A stretch of 64,000 bases of DNA from Wolfiporia cocos. Lineage: Eukaryota > Basidiomycota > Agaricomycetes > Polyporales > Phaeolaceae. Position 1 is the stretch's first letter. Each line of letters begins with the position of its first letter. The notes beneath the pieces were generated by a model. It did no database searches and was not told the DNA's origin. It saw only the letters and a program-made list of their open reading frames with translations. The position numbers and the translations under genes were made by a program. Below, one piece after another: positions 48,625 to 60,768 of this stretch. Location of the stretch: the NCBI GenBank assembly GCA_029448655.1, contig JACCLO010000007.1:3286001-3350000 (forward strand), read 5' to 3'.

Positions 48625-49278
48625 TGCCACGAGGAAGTATTAACTGGCATTGGCGCTTGACCTTCGCCTGAATGCGTTCATGCTATAGTACCATTTTCAC
48701 AGCTGACATTCGTGATGACTACGGCAAGAGGGGTAGTGATTTTTTAAATCATACAGTGCTGTATCTACTAGACATAACAGCGTCAAGTTGGAAGTAACTG
48801 AAGGTCACAACCATGTTTTTTCAAATTGTAGCAATCCCAACGCTATGGAATGAGTAAGCGGAGTGTCCAAACCGGCAAAGCAGTACGTACACTGAATATA
48901 CTAGAAGCGCAGTCGCTTGACCGGCGCATCTGGTGAGGGAGGTGACAGCGGATCGAGACGGGAGGGAACACGACAGTAGGGCGTCGTATCTGAGCGACCT
49001 ACGCGTATTCATATGCGCTGCTCCGCTCATTGCACCAGACGGTATGCGAAACGGGCAGCGATCTTCGCAGGGACGCTGGTGCGCAGCTGTGATTGGCGTC
49101 GCGGCAGTGCACATCACTGCGGCGCCTACTGATAGACTGTGGCGCACCAAGTGCCAACGTGCCACGCACTAAATCTCCACCCTGGAGAAGGAATATACCA
49201 TAAGCAAGCTTAATTGCTGAACGAGACAACATATGGGCATAGCAACATTTCTCAATGTGGTGATTATAAATGGCCATT
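48625..49278 (-). repeat. Dispersed repeat, copy 2, uninterrupted
   Basis: On the minus strand this 650 bp stretch aligns with 14941-15331 plus 15583-15775. The join is at CATAGCGTTGGGATTGCTAC, where copy 1 carries an extra 250 bp. Overall similarity is near 80 percent by eye. Confidence 0.7.
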
Positions 49279-50369
49279 GAATTCGGAAATCAAAAATCTC
49301 GGATTGGTCCCCTCAGAAGCGCCCTGTATGCACATGACTGCCAGCCCAGACAGACGGAAACGGGAAACTCCTTCGGCGTTCTACTGTCTGGGCACGTCCG
49401 AGCTCGTCGCGGCGGCGGGTAATGGGAAGCGGCGATACAGCGCGCTATGAGTGCCGATGAGTTGGGCGGGACCGGCATGCTTAGGCATGGTGCTGTATTG
49501 TGATGCTCCATATGTACCGTGGCTACTACTTGATGGTCACCTGTGTGACAAACAAACATTATCATAATGTATCCGAATACCCCGAGCCCAACCGCTTCAG
49601 CGAAAGCGCAGAGAACCGGTGCCATTACTGCGTGGTGGCGGCTATGGGGATGAAGGTACGGAAGACGAGATGAAAGCGTCGAGACATGACTCGTCAGAAA
49701 GTGGTACAGCGATGGCTTGATCCTTCATGTACGTCGACAGAATCATGCACAAGAAACGTTCAATACTATCATATCCCAATACTCGCTCTGGATGTGACTT
49801 GGACATCGGATTGATCTCGCAGGGACTACTAACGACGGATCGATTTTGAAGACTGATTGTTGAAGATGAGCTTGATGACTACAGCAAAACCGTTGTATCG
49901 TTACTTGCATGCAACAGTGGCTATTGATATTCAGCAGCGGCAGCGACGCAGAATCACAGAGCTCTCTGTCGCATGCTGAAGCACTGACTTCCAGCTCAAC
50001 TCCGTCGGATGAGCGTAGTGGCACTTCTCATCGAGCGAAGTACCCTCGTGCTCAGCATGCTCATTCTCGATATCTAATCTGCACGACCAAATGGAGTATC
50101 CTACCATATCACCAGGTACATCAGGTGAACAGTGGAGAGGCGCAACTTGAAAGTGGCGCCGACAGTGAAGATTAAATGTCAGATCTGATCTATGTCAATT
50201 TACCAGCATGATTACACAGAACGCCTATCGCAAGGCCAACATCAATCATGAGGTCAAGTGGAACCTATGCGCCTTTGTTTCGTTGCTGACTGGATGTGCG
50301 ATTCTTACATAACTTATCAGTACTTAAACCGCCACAAGTTGAGCAATCCAGACATCAACGCTGTCAGCC
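49279..50369. other. Intergenic region and promoter side of the MFS gene
   Basis: No complete gene is seen. Around 50235-50310 a short stretch weakly resembles the first exon of the adjacent MFS gene. Confidence 0.4.
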
Positions 50370-52658
50370 ATGTCTCTCAGTGAGGAAAAGAGCGATTCCG
50401 TTGCATCCCCAGAGCTTCCTTATCAGGTACACCTGGTCGATCGTGACCATGTCCTGCGGAAACTGGACTGGCATCTACTCCCATTTGTGTCGTTGCTTTA
50501 TCTGTTAGCGTTTCTGTAGGTGCAATACGATCATAATGATTTATGTCTGATCACTCCGCGCTTATATATCGTAGCGACCGCACAAACATAGGTCAGTTAT
50601 GTATTGTACACAATTACTGCACGTCATTCACATATATGATAGGCAACGCTAAGATTGCGGGATTGACTACAGACCTCAATTTGACTGGGCTACAGTTCAA
50701 CCTCTGTTCTGCAATGTTCTTTGTGAGTAGCTTCACAATAGACTCGCTTCTGTTGCTTGAATTGTGTCTTATTTTTCAAGATCCCATATTGTCTGCTAGA
50801 CATTCCCTCGTAAGTCTAGATCGTGGAGACAATATCGCAATTTATATCTGCGTCTTCCAAGCAACGTTGCCATTAAATATTTCAAGCCTTCTCGCTGGAG
50901 TAAGTCCAGGTCGTGTCCTCTATCGCGGACTTACACTGAAAATATTTGTAGTACCTTCAATCATGTTCTGCTGGGGTATCATCATGTTATCCATGGCATT
51001 CGTCAAGAGTTTCTCTGGGCTCATGGCGTATGCTCTGATTTCATCAGATATATTGAACTATAACGAGTATTTCTTCTAGTGTGCGAATCCTATTGGGAGT
51101 AGCAGAGGTGAGTCCCATGGAGTGTATATGGCTTGAAAATAGCTATCTTTGCCCTTGAATATCAGTCAGGCCTATTTCCAGGCGTATCATTTTATTTGTG
51201 TCTGTGGTACCCTCGAGATGCTCAGGCGCGAAGGTTAGGAATATTTACCGCCGCTTCCAGCATGGCAGGTAGTGGGATACTTGACTTAGTGTATACGAAC
51301 ACCGACGATGTGTACCAGGTGCATTTGGGGGAATCTTAGCATATGCTATCGAGAGAATGAACGGGTAAGGATTCTAGGTCATGAGACTGATGAAGACTGA
51401 CAGATTATGCAGTATCTGCGGTCTGGCTGGCTGGTCTTGGATAGTAAGTGCCAGCTCTCATCAATACTTATTATTTTGTAACCTTTACCTCAGTTCTTAC
51501 TCGAAGGACTAGGTGAGTATGTGCTGTGCTTCTTTCCAGAGCAGTGCAAGTAACAACAAAACTCAGCTACTGTTGTTGTTGCAATATCTGCATACTACTA
51601 CATGGAAGATGTACGTATATTACTTTTTGGATGATGTTGCGACGTTGAGCAAATACCAGTACCCTGAATCGGCATCATTCCTTACCAGCGAGGAGAAAGA
51701 GTGGCTTGTACAGACAATCAGGGCCGATATCGTGGCGTCATCCAAGGCGTTGAAGCGTAAATTTCTATGGCAAGCCTTACGAGACCCCCACTCGTACATT
51801 TTGGCCTCTATGGACTTGTTGTAAGAGATGCATTCTTGTTACAGAATGTCTTGCTCATTTCCGTAGCGTTGTTATCCCATTATTCTCTCTTGCTCTCTTC
51901 CTGCCGACAATCATTGTCGGCTTGGGTTACTCCTCGCTACATGCCCAGCTGCTCACAATACCCCCGAACATATGCGGGAGCATCGTCACAATATTGATTG
52001 GTACGCTCTCCGATCGGGTGCGCGTGCGGGGACCCTTCGTGCTAGCAGGCGCGTGCGTAACCCTCACTGGATATGTACTACTCTATGCTACCACCGAACC
52101 TATCGTGGGATACGTTGGGACTTTGATCGCAGCATCTGGGATTTATCAAGCTTCGACGTGCGTGCTCGCGTGGACAAGCGCCAATGCCGGCGGCGACATA
52201 AAGCGTGGCACGATGATTGCAATCGTGTCGGGTATAGGCAACTCTGGAGCGTACGTGCTGAAGTACGCTGATAAATGTGGTGGTGAAACTAATTCTACTG
52301 AACTGCCCAGGATCGCATCTTCGTTCATTTATAGATCAGCAGATAGTCCACGATATCACCCGGGACATATAACGAACATTGCGTGTTGCTGCATTCTGTA
52401 AGCTATCACACTTCCACCGTAGCTCCGTACGTATTTTGATAGTAGTTACGTTCACTAGCGCCACGCTCAGCATCATTGGGATGTTGGAGTATATGAGGCT
52501 GAATCGATTGAAACGTGCATATTGCCTCAAAGAGGGCATTGATGCATCCAGGTATGAGGAATTCTCGGAGATGGGTGACAAATCCCCCTTATATGGGTAT
52601 GTCGCATCCTTGTGGAAGCCTGTGCGATCTTACTGAATGTCTTAGATATATGCTATGA
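50370..52658 (+). CDS. MFS transporter, Dal5 / anion:cation symporter-like family
   Basis: ATG 50370 starts MSLSEEKSDSVASPELPYQV, then LRKLDWHLLPFVSLLYLLAF and, over two introns, LDRTNIGNAKIAGL, the first-helix and loop pattern of the Dal5-type (allantoate, nicotinate, vitamin) branch of the major facilitator superfamily. Other landmarks are WIPSIMFCWGIIMLSMAF, VRILLGVAEAGLFPGVSFYL, WYPRDAQARRLGIFTAASSM and GLAGWSWIFLLEGL, then after a cytosolic loop VIPLFSLALFLPTIIVGLGY, IGTLSDRVRVRGPF and WTSANAGGDIKRGTMIAIVS. The C-terminus reads FSEMGDKSPLYGYML before TGA 52656-52658. More than a dozen introns of about 45-60 nt are needed; one exon (about 50576-50592) is 17 nt. All phases closed, so it is probably functional in the plasma membrane. 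Substrate not predictable. Confidence 0.85.
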
Positions 52659-54705
52659 TGCGTATGCACGAATGTACCCACATACTTCATACTTGTATTC
52701 CGTATCTCAATGCAGTCACGCTCTGCTTGACCTTGATAGTTGATTCGGAATCCGCGATCACATATGGCTGACTAGAGTCGCTGAAATAATCGCATCTATA
52801 AATATTTAGAATGACTGCCAGCCCTCGGAGATAGCAAGTGCCAAGCAGGCCTTAACCCACGGTGTTTACTGTTATGTTCCTCACACATGCTATGACACAT
52901 GCTACAACCTAAGGCACACACCTGGGGAAGGGGGCTCGCACAAAGGCACCTTCCTGGTCTGGGGCATCTCAGGCTGAAGAGGCCAAGACAAGTCTGAGGT
53001 TCACTCAAGACTGTCGGCCATATATATAGACTCTACACTATTTGTACATATTATGCCGAGCAGCCGGTAAGGGCACTGGTGCAGGCTAATTGGTTTAGCT
53101 ACGGGGCTGGTATGATATTGGAGTGTGGGAGCATCTGTGATGTATGTCCATGGCGACATAGTGGGTACAGCCCGGATCGGATGGGTTACCAATCTGTCAG
53201 GCCTGATCAGTGGTTCTCATCAATTGGGGGTTCGCCGGTAATGGTGGTTTGTAAAGTCCATCGATCAGGGTTCCTAGTGTGATTGGGACTGATGCCAGTA
53301 ATGGTGGGGTTAGCAGTCCATGATTGGTGATGTAGCTAGTGATTGTGGACTGGCCGGTAATGGCCTTGGGTGATGTAGGGCAATCGAGCATGATTGGCTG
53401 TGATTGGTGACATCGTAGGTACTGCCCGTAGTCGGTGTTCCTCGTAGACTAGGGCTTTGTGGAGTTTAGGGCTGTCCATAGGCCATAGATCATAGTGTAC
53501 ATAGTCCATGCCAGTAATGGCGTGTAGTCTGTGGTCGGTAAGGACCGTGTAGCCTGTAATGGCTGTGGTCCGTGGAGACGGGAGGCTTTGGAGTTGGTTG
53601 GTTGGGTGGATGCATGTAGGTAATCCTAGCCAGGAGTCTTGGATGGCCATGCTTGGTTTGTTGAGCTACAATGGGACTGTGAGCGAGAAGGCTTCTGGCA
53701 ACAGATGGCTTGGCTGGGTTAGGGGATAAGGCGACAAGGGGAGCCAGTCAAGTGTGCAGGGGTGAGAGGTGCTTCTGCAGTGCAAGCCAAGAAGAATAGA
53801 ACTAAGGTTATAGAGCATCTAGCTCCTACCTATATATATGAATGCTATGGGTCATGTGCTACTGTATAGTACATACCCGAATGAGTGTGGTGGCTGTTGC
53901 CATAAGGGCAACAGCTAAGTTGTAACTCTACCTAAAATGACTGTGTAAGGCCAGTAATGGCCGAACCAATTGTAAAGGGAGAGTGTGTCACACGCCAATT
54001 TCAAGTCTTTAGGCACAGTACCTTTTCCAATCATCGAGAGCACCCCCAAGGCTGGAAACCCGATGCCTCAGCTAGATCCAAACCCTACATACGAACCACC
54101 ACAGGCACTAGCTAACAGCATCACCAGCCACGCCTAATACCCCTAGTCCCAGACCACACGTCCAGTCCAGTGCAAAGCCAACAGTAGTCATGTGACCCCA
54201 ACCAAGTATGATGAGCCCAGTAGCACCTAACCCAACCAACCCCCTGCTACCTGGACTACACCTCATCATGTCACGACCACACAGACTCACGGCTAGGACC
54301 TATCCACCCAACCAACCGAACCCTACACCTCCTGTCTCCACAAACCGCAGCCATTACTGGCTACACGGTCATTACCAACCACAGACTCACACCATTACTG
54401 GCACAGACTATGTACTATATGGACAATGGCCTACGGGAGGCCTAAAACCCCTTAGCACTACGCTATAGCCTACAGAGGCTCTAAACCCAGTAGACGGCAC
54501 CCTGTATGACTGATAACCTTGGCAGTCACAGGAAGCGCCCCGATCACAGCTGATCACGCTCAATCACTCTACGTCATGCACGGCCCGTACTGGCCAGTCC
54601 ATGCTCTCGATAGACACCACTCCTCAGTACCAGCATGTGGGAACCTGGACTGCCGCGTGCCACTCCTCAGTACCAGTACTTGGGAACCTGGACCACAGAC
54701 ACCCC

Positions 54706-55798
54706 TGACACAGATGGCTCTGTGGGACTCACCAAGCCAGTATCCTGCGATGAACTAGGCGACTTAGGTGAGGAAGAGGTTATCAGGCACGGTAGTAGGT
54801 GGAAGATTCTTCTACGGCGCACGCCGAGAAGAATAGAACTAAGGTTATAGGCCGTCAAGGCCCTACTTATATACACAAATATAACGGGTCATGTGCTACT
54901 GTATAGTGCATGCCCGATAAGGAGTGTGGGCTTGGTTGCCATAAGGGCGACCAAGTGGTACGACTACTCTACAAAGGCCGTGACCCGCCGGTAATGGCCG
55001 AGCCAATGGTAAAGAGAGAGCGTGTGGTCTCATCGTTAGATGGACATGTGAATACGGGCGCAGCCCGGGTATAAGGGATGCCGGTTGCCGGATACCGTGA
55101 GGTATAATGGCGATTGGCCGGTCGTCGTGTGCTGACCAAGGCGAGACGCCGAGGTCGTAATGCTATTGGGCCAGCAGGCACCGTAGCATGTGATATGTCC
55201 GGACCGGATGGTTACCGGAACATATGGTGGTCTTAGCCGTGAGGCGAGGACCGGTGTTTGGGCAACGCCGTGATGGCAGAAGCCCGGGACTTGGAGACCG
55301 CCGAGTCCGTGGGATGGCCGAGAAGGCCGAGCCTATAGCGATATTGCCTTGGTGCTAATATAGTGCTATTTGGCCGTGTTGCCATTATTATGCGAAGGCG
55401 TGGCGCGCCTGAGGTGCCATTGTGATCAAGGATCTTATGGCGGTGTGAAGCCGGGAAGGCCGACCCAATAGTACAAGGCCGCGAGGCACTGTTTGTACTT
55501 GTAGACATTATTATGCGAGCGTGCCGCGCTCGGCCTATCATTATGATCTAGGATCTATGACGTGGCTGGTCTTGCTCTGTCGGGCGAGACCTGTATGACG
55601 TAGCTGTAACTATGCTATTGGACTGGAAGGTGCCGTAGCGTTATGTAAGCTGGTCATGTGGTGATAAGCCCAGTTAAGAGCTTGTCGTGGTGGCAATGGG
55701 AGTTAACCCGTAGATAACTTGTAGTTAGACGTATAAATCCCAGGTAAATTGCTATAATCGTAGGAAAAATGCTGTAAGCCCCAGATAAATCTGTGACA
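54706..55798 (-). repeat. 3' LTR of the young A-family element
   Basis: It is 1,093 bp, and on the minus strand it starts at 55798 next to the purine tract. A TATA box (minus-strand TATATAAG) lies at 54866-54873. Confidence 0.88.
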
Positions 55799-55811
55799 TT
55801 ACCCCCGCTTT
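55799..55811 (-). promoter_or_regulatory. Polypurine tract
   Basis: Read on the minus strand, AAAGCGGGGGTAA directly abuts the 3' LTR start TGTCACAG. This is the position and composition expected of the plus-strand DNA primer of an LTR retrotransposon. Confidence 0.65.
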
Positions 55812-55868
55812 AGGTTTCATCGTCCCTGATGAAACTTTTCCTCATTATGTACGTCCCAAGAGCGGTAT

Positions 55869-56084
55869 AACGCGTGATGACGATGTGTCGAATGCCGTTA
55901 TGGTGCTGCTTCAATTTGTCAATTGAACAGGGATAAATGGGAGTTTCAGGACTTGTGGATGGAGCCTGAGCGTTGAGTGGGATAGCGATTGTATTCCTTA
56001 TAGTGATTTGTAACGCGTGATAGCGAAGTGCTAAATGCCGTTACTAGCGATTATCAACGCGTGATGACCGAAGGGTCAAATGCC
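55869..56084 (+). repeat. Three copies of a GCGTGATG...AATGCCGTTA module
   Basis: Units near 55869-55901, 56011-56043 and 56054-56084 share the frame CGCGTGATG, then CGAAGTG or similar, then AATGCCGTT. They are spaced unevenly, about 140 and 45 bp apart, inside the element next to the purine tract. Confidence 0.55.
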
Positions 56085-56146
56085 GTTGTTAGGGAAGGGT
56101 AGTCTTGTTACTAGAGTGTGTTGTCATTGTGCACGCAGATCCTAAG

Positions 56147-57770
56147 AGGAAGGGCTTTCCTGTTATCGCTGAAGGTGTTCAAGTGCCTTTTCGCGACCTT
56201 TGTCGGATTATTGCTTTTGCTTATGACGTTACTCGTAGTAGAGGGCGATATGGAATGTACATCATATAGTGCCTTTGAGTCTACTAGTAATCTGTGCTCC
56301 AATAGCTTGCCAAGCATATTAGAGGGTGCATTGTGTCGTTGTACGTGTTTCGGATAGCATTGTGCGATATTCCTTAGAGTGAGGGCTTCACTGTTAGCTC
56401 TGGAGATTTTCTAGTGTCTCTTCGAGCCCTTGGGCGGATATGTTGCTTATGCGTAGTACCCATTGAGTGTAACATAGCGGTGCTTTTTCGACGTCTATTG
56501 CCTAGCAGTGAAAGGGATTGCAAGTTCCTTCATTTGCGTGGCGGGTGTCTTAGGCTTGTTGCTTGTACAGGGGTAATCCTACTTTGTACGACTTATGCGG
56601 TTGAACGGTTATTAAAGGACGTCGCCTTATGAACGTTTATGAGGCGTCGCCTCCCTAGTATCGCAAGTACTAAGCGTGAGACATTTGTCAATGCCCATTT
56701 GTTACAGGGGTTGTGTCCCCTAGTTAGATTGCTTCTAAGTAGCGATCTCTTCGGAGTCGTAAGTTCCGGAATGAAGCTGTGCCTTCGTGGTTGTTATGCG
56801 CTATTTATTAACGAGTAGGCTTCTCGTGTAAAACCCCATAGTATAGGTACTAATCATTGTGCATTATGGTTAATGCTTATGATTGTATTCCCTAGTACTG
56901 TAGTGTCGTTGCCGTAGTGAGGCCTTATTGGGTAACCGTGAGAACATACATCCTTGTCAGGAGTTGTCTCGTAAAGGTATATCCCGTAAGGGCTGAAGTC
57001 ACGTGGTGGCGATGACGGTAGTTTCCAATGTGCTTGTATGTCGTTAAAGTCGTTCTTCGATTGAGTATGACATTGTAAGCGTGGGAACTGGGATGATCGT
57101 TGGGGAAGGGTATATTTCGCTATTGGATAGATAGCTACTATATTCCTATTACAGGGTTGTCGTCCATATACGAATAGGACAGTACGAGCATGAATGAGGG
57201 TAATCAGGCCTCTTAGTGCATGTCGTTGGTTGCTATAATGACCGTAAGGTACATTTGTAAGCGTGGGATAGTGGACTTGTTAAGGTCCTAGGTGCGAAAT
57301 TAGGGTTTCCACCCCCTCTTTCACGTTTGATCTCCCGATCGAACCTATCCAGATGGTTTTGGTTTTTAAAGAGGTTAAACCGCCTCTATGCCCAGATAAG
57401 GGTGGGTGGATGTGGGCCGAAGGTATTCTTGACGTATATCCATATACGGCTGTATCCAGTAGTCGCTCGCATATGCGACCAGATTTTTATACTAAGGTTT
57501 CCAAGCCCTAGTTTGTCGGAATCGAAGGGTTTTCCAGGCCCATATTCGATGTAGTGACGAGATGTAATCCTTTCTTGGCGTAAGGGTACAGATCCGGATT
57601 TATTTATTGCGTGTCTCGACGACGCAGGTTTCCGTAAACCAAGCAAATAAATGATAACCGATTGCCAAATCGGCTTGATTGTCCTAATAAGGGGGGCTCC
57701 CTTGTTATCTCTGGAAGTTTTCGAGTGCTTCTTCGAGACCTTTTGCGGACGATCGCATTGAATTGCTAAG
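56147..57770 (+). repeat. Three dispersed copies of a 70-80 bp module inside the element
   Basis: Units near 56147-56217, 56385-56452 and 57690-57765 share an ordered pattern: GGGCTT or GGCTC, TTGTTATC-like, CTGGAA or CTGAAG, TTCTAGTG or TTCGAGTGC, TTCTTCGAGACC-like and GCGGA. Two of them lie in minus-strand frames that read as KVAKRHLNTFSDNR and KVSKKHSKTSRDNK, which suggests descent from one ancestral coding or structural unit. Confidence 0.5.
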
Positions 57771-59661
57771 GTGTATTTTTCGAATTCGGTTATTCTCCCC
57801 ACAGAGAAAAGTTGAATCGAAGTGAAATCAAAAGTGAGGTAGCTAGCCTCGTGACAATTTTGCGAGTGGCGTGCGAAATTGTCGATTTCAAATACAGGGG
57901 GGAACCGATTGGAGATCGGTTGTGGATTCGGCGATTGTGCGAGAATGCCGAATGAAGTGTGATTCTAGAAGCCTTGCGGCCTCCGCTACACTTCAAGGGA
58001 ACGCGTATCAATAGCGTGTGTCCCTTGTTTTCCTTTCCTCTAACCCAGATTGCAAGATTCAATGAAGTAATCTTGTTGCGATCTGTTTGTACGTGGGTGG
58101 CTGGTGGAAACAGCGCTGTACCCAATTATTTATAGACGCTTGTCAGACGTCTCTTCCCAAACGGATGGTAATTTCCTTGTCAGGAATTCCATTTACCGAA
58201 AGGGGTGCCCCCGTTCAAAGGTTCTTATGACATGTGACCAAATGACAGATGCTCAAATAACCCGAATCCCCTTTTCAGGAGCGAAGACCGAAGTCAAACG
58301 GGCGCCGACGGATTATGTGAATCCTAATCGACTTGGTACTTAGGCATTCCCATAGTAATAATAGTTATAAGCATATATTTGCCAAGCGTACGCGATCCTA
58401 CGTCTAAGGGAACAGGTACTAGTATCGTTCTTCGATTGACTAAGTGTACCCGTAAGACGTAAAGGTTGCCTTTTTATGTACATAGGCGACCTTAACCAGG
58501 TTAGATAACCTGGGAACCAGCAGGTGACGCAGGATTTCCAGAGGCGAATACAAATGCTATTGGACGGTTTCTAAGCTACTTTACAAAGTAAGTAAGCTAC
58601 TAGGAGCCGCCACTAAAACTACATATTTATCTACTTTATTGACTGGGATACCAGGGTACCTGAAAGAGAGCTCGTCATCAGCGATCAACGCTGAGTGTTC
58701 ATGTCTAACACAAGAAGAACGGGGGCATGGTTAGGGGCGCCCTTGTCAGGACGCCGCGCGGAAGTTAGCCGACAGGTGTCTTCATCGAAGCGCGCGACTT
58801 CCTTCTAGAAAGAGAGTCGGTGACTGCCAGCGCTTGACAGGCTGGGTCACATGGTTGGGAATAGGATACACAGCCCATTTCCTCGCGGAGATGAGCTGGA
58901 AAGTGGTCACAGTATTACACCGCGACCGGTCCACGCTTTAGTGGTAAGGCTTGCCATCTGTAGCCACCTGGGTGTCACATCAGGGCTAAAAAACCATTGT
59001 CGATCAAAGATCGCGAGAGATCAGCGCTCCACACATCAAAGATGGTGGGCTACGCGATCCTCTTCCAACGGGGCCCCAAATCCGTTTGACCCAGGCTCGC
59101 ACACCGAGCTGCCCGTAGGACTTACGCTATTGGTTACCGCGAGTGACCTCGGCTGATTTGGCCTTGCGAGCCGCACCACCTCACCACTTGGATTCCCCGA
59201 AGGAGATCCCAAGCGGGCCCCTTACGCCTGGGGGGCGGCTTTGGAAGATTCCCACACCCTACTAAGGGAATACGCCGAAGCGCATATCCCTATGGGGATC
59301 CTACTGGTAGTGTTGGGTCCCTGAACAGGGATTGCCAAGACAGGGGGCTGCGCGCACACAGGCAGACGGTCCCCTTTTCCCAATAGGCGGGTCTCAACCG
59401 CTGACAGCCGCAACCTTGCCAGGAAGCGACCGTCTCTCCTTAACCCTGGAGTCCGGGTTTGCAGGACGCATGCTGCTGATTAGGCAAGCAGCGCCCCACT
59501 GGGTGGCAGCAGGCCGCTAAGCCCGCCGCCGATGTATCCCATATCCACAACCACGGAGCATACATCCCCTTTGCAGGAGAGTAGCGGCCCCTGCGCTATC
59601 TCAGACACCTGTAGGAGGAAAAACCCAGGCGCCACCAGTTAAGGAGGCGCAGGGGGGTAGG

Positions 59662-59674
59662 TAGTTCTATTCTT
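59662..59674 (-). promoter_or_regulatory. Self-complementary primer-binding site
   Basis: On the minus strand AAGAATAGAACTA begins one base after the 5' LTR. It is the exact complement of TAGTTCTATTCTT, which begins 25 bases after the LTR TATA box and so should be the 5' end of the element's own RNA. No match to a tRNA 3' end was evident. Confidence 0.75.
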
Positions 59675-59675
59675 A

Positions 59676-60768
59676 TGACACAGATGGCTCTGTGGGACTC
59701 ACCAAGCCAGTATCCTGCGATGAACTAGGCGACTTAGGTGAGGAAGAGGTTATCAGGCACGGTAGTAGGTGGAAGATTCTTCTACGGCGCACGCCGAGAA
59801 GAATAGAACTAAGGTTATAGGCCGTCAAGGCCCTACTTATATACACAAATATAACGGGTCATGTGCTACTGTATAGTGCATGCCCGATAAGGAGTGTGGG
59901 CTTGGTTGCCATAAGGGCGACCAAGTGGTACGACTACTCTACAAAGGCCGTGACCCGCCGGTAATGGCCGAGCCAATGGTAAAGAGAGAGCGTGTGGTCT
60001 CATCGTTAGATGGACATGTGAATACGGGCGCAGCCCGGGTATAAGGGATGCCGGTTGCCGGATACCGTGAGGTATAATGGCGATTGGCCGGTCGTCGTGT
60101 GCTGACCAAGGCGAGACGCCGAGGTCGTAATGCTATTGGGCCAGCAGGCACCGTAGCATGTGATATGTCCGGACCGGATGGTTACCGGAACATATGGTGG
60201 TCTTAGCCGTGAGGCGAGGACCGGTGTTTGGGCAACGCCGTGATGGCAGAAGCCCGGGACTTGGAGACCGCCGAGTCCGTGGGATGGCCGAGAAGGCCGA
60301 GCCTATAGCGATATTGCCTTGGTGCTAATATAGTGCTATTTGGCCGTGTTGCCATTATTATGCGAAGGCGTGGCGCGCCTGAGGTGCCATTGTGATCAAG
60401 GATCTTATGGCGGTGTGAAGCCGGGAAGGCCGACCCAATAGTACAAGGCCGCGAGGCACTGTTTGTACTTGTAGACATTATTATGCGAGCGTGCCGCGCT
60501 CGGCCTATCATTACGATCTAGGATCTATGACGTGGCTGGTCTTGCTCTGTCGGGCGAGACCTGTATGACGTAGCTGTAACTATGCTATTGGACTGGAAGG
60601 TGCCGTAGCGTTATGTAAGCTGGTCATGTGGTGATAAGCCCAGTTAAGAGCTTGTCGTGGTGGCAATGGGAGTTAACCCGTAGATAACTTGTAGTTAGAC
60701 GTATAAATCCCAGGTAAATTGCTATAATCGTAGGAAAAATGCTGTAAGCCCCAGATAAATCTGTGACA
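59676..60768 (-). repeat. 5' LTR of the young A-family element
   Basis: It is the 1,093 bp partner of 54706-55798. The transcribed part (R plus U5) would be the last 136 bases, 59811 down to 59676. Confidence 0.88.
59799..59843 (-). promoter_or_regulatory. LTR core promoter and predicted RNA start
   Basis: The minus strand shows TATATAAG at 59843-59836 and, 25 bases on, TAGTTCTATTCTT at 59811-59799. Spacing of about 32 bases from the start of the TATA box to the predicted start matches RNA polymerase II promoters. Confidence 0.65.

Larger units (their letters stand above)
55799..59675 (-). other. Non-coding internal region of the young element
   Basis: The 3.9 kb interior has stops throughout all frames. 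It contains several degenerate repeated modules and, in its right third (about 58800-59650), a GC-rich stretch with many short self-complementary segments. No captured host gene was recognised. Confidence 0.7.
54706..60768 (-). mobile_element. Young non-autonomous A-family LTR element, 6.06 kb
   Basis: Two direct LTRs of 1,093 bp (54706-55798 and 59676-60768) enclose 3,877 bp. The element is flanked by ACCCC at 54701-54705 and 60769-60773. The copies keep a constant offset of 4,970 bp with no indels, and I found one substitution (T near 55544, C near 60514). LTR ends are TGACACAG and TCTGTGACA on the plus strand. Minus orientation is supported by the TATA box, the primer-binding site and the purine tract. 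The longest internal frame is about 138 residues and none resembles gag, protease, reverse transcriptase, RNase H or integrase. This fits a LARD-like element mobilised in trans. Confidence 0.88.

Noticed and set aside
50235..50310. Duplicate first exon of the MFS gene
   Set aside because: Only a short WxLxxFVSLL-like resemblance is visible, too little to separate from chance.
54969..55541. Identical frames in both LTRs (about 70 and 102 residues)
   Set aside because: They are identical because the LTRs are identical, they cross no domain, and stops interrupt the equivalent frames in the older A-family LTR.
57386..58125. Two minus-strand frames of 111 and 138 residues in the element interior as a possible gag
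   Set aside because: Neither has a zinc knuckle or any resemblance to gag or pol, and they are in different frames without a plausible splice.
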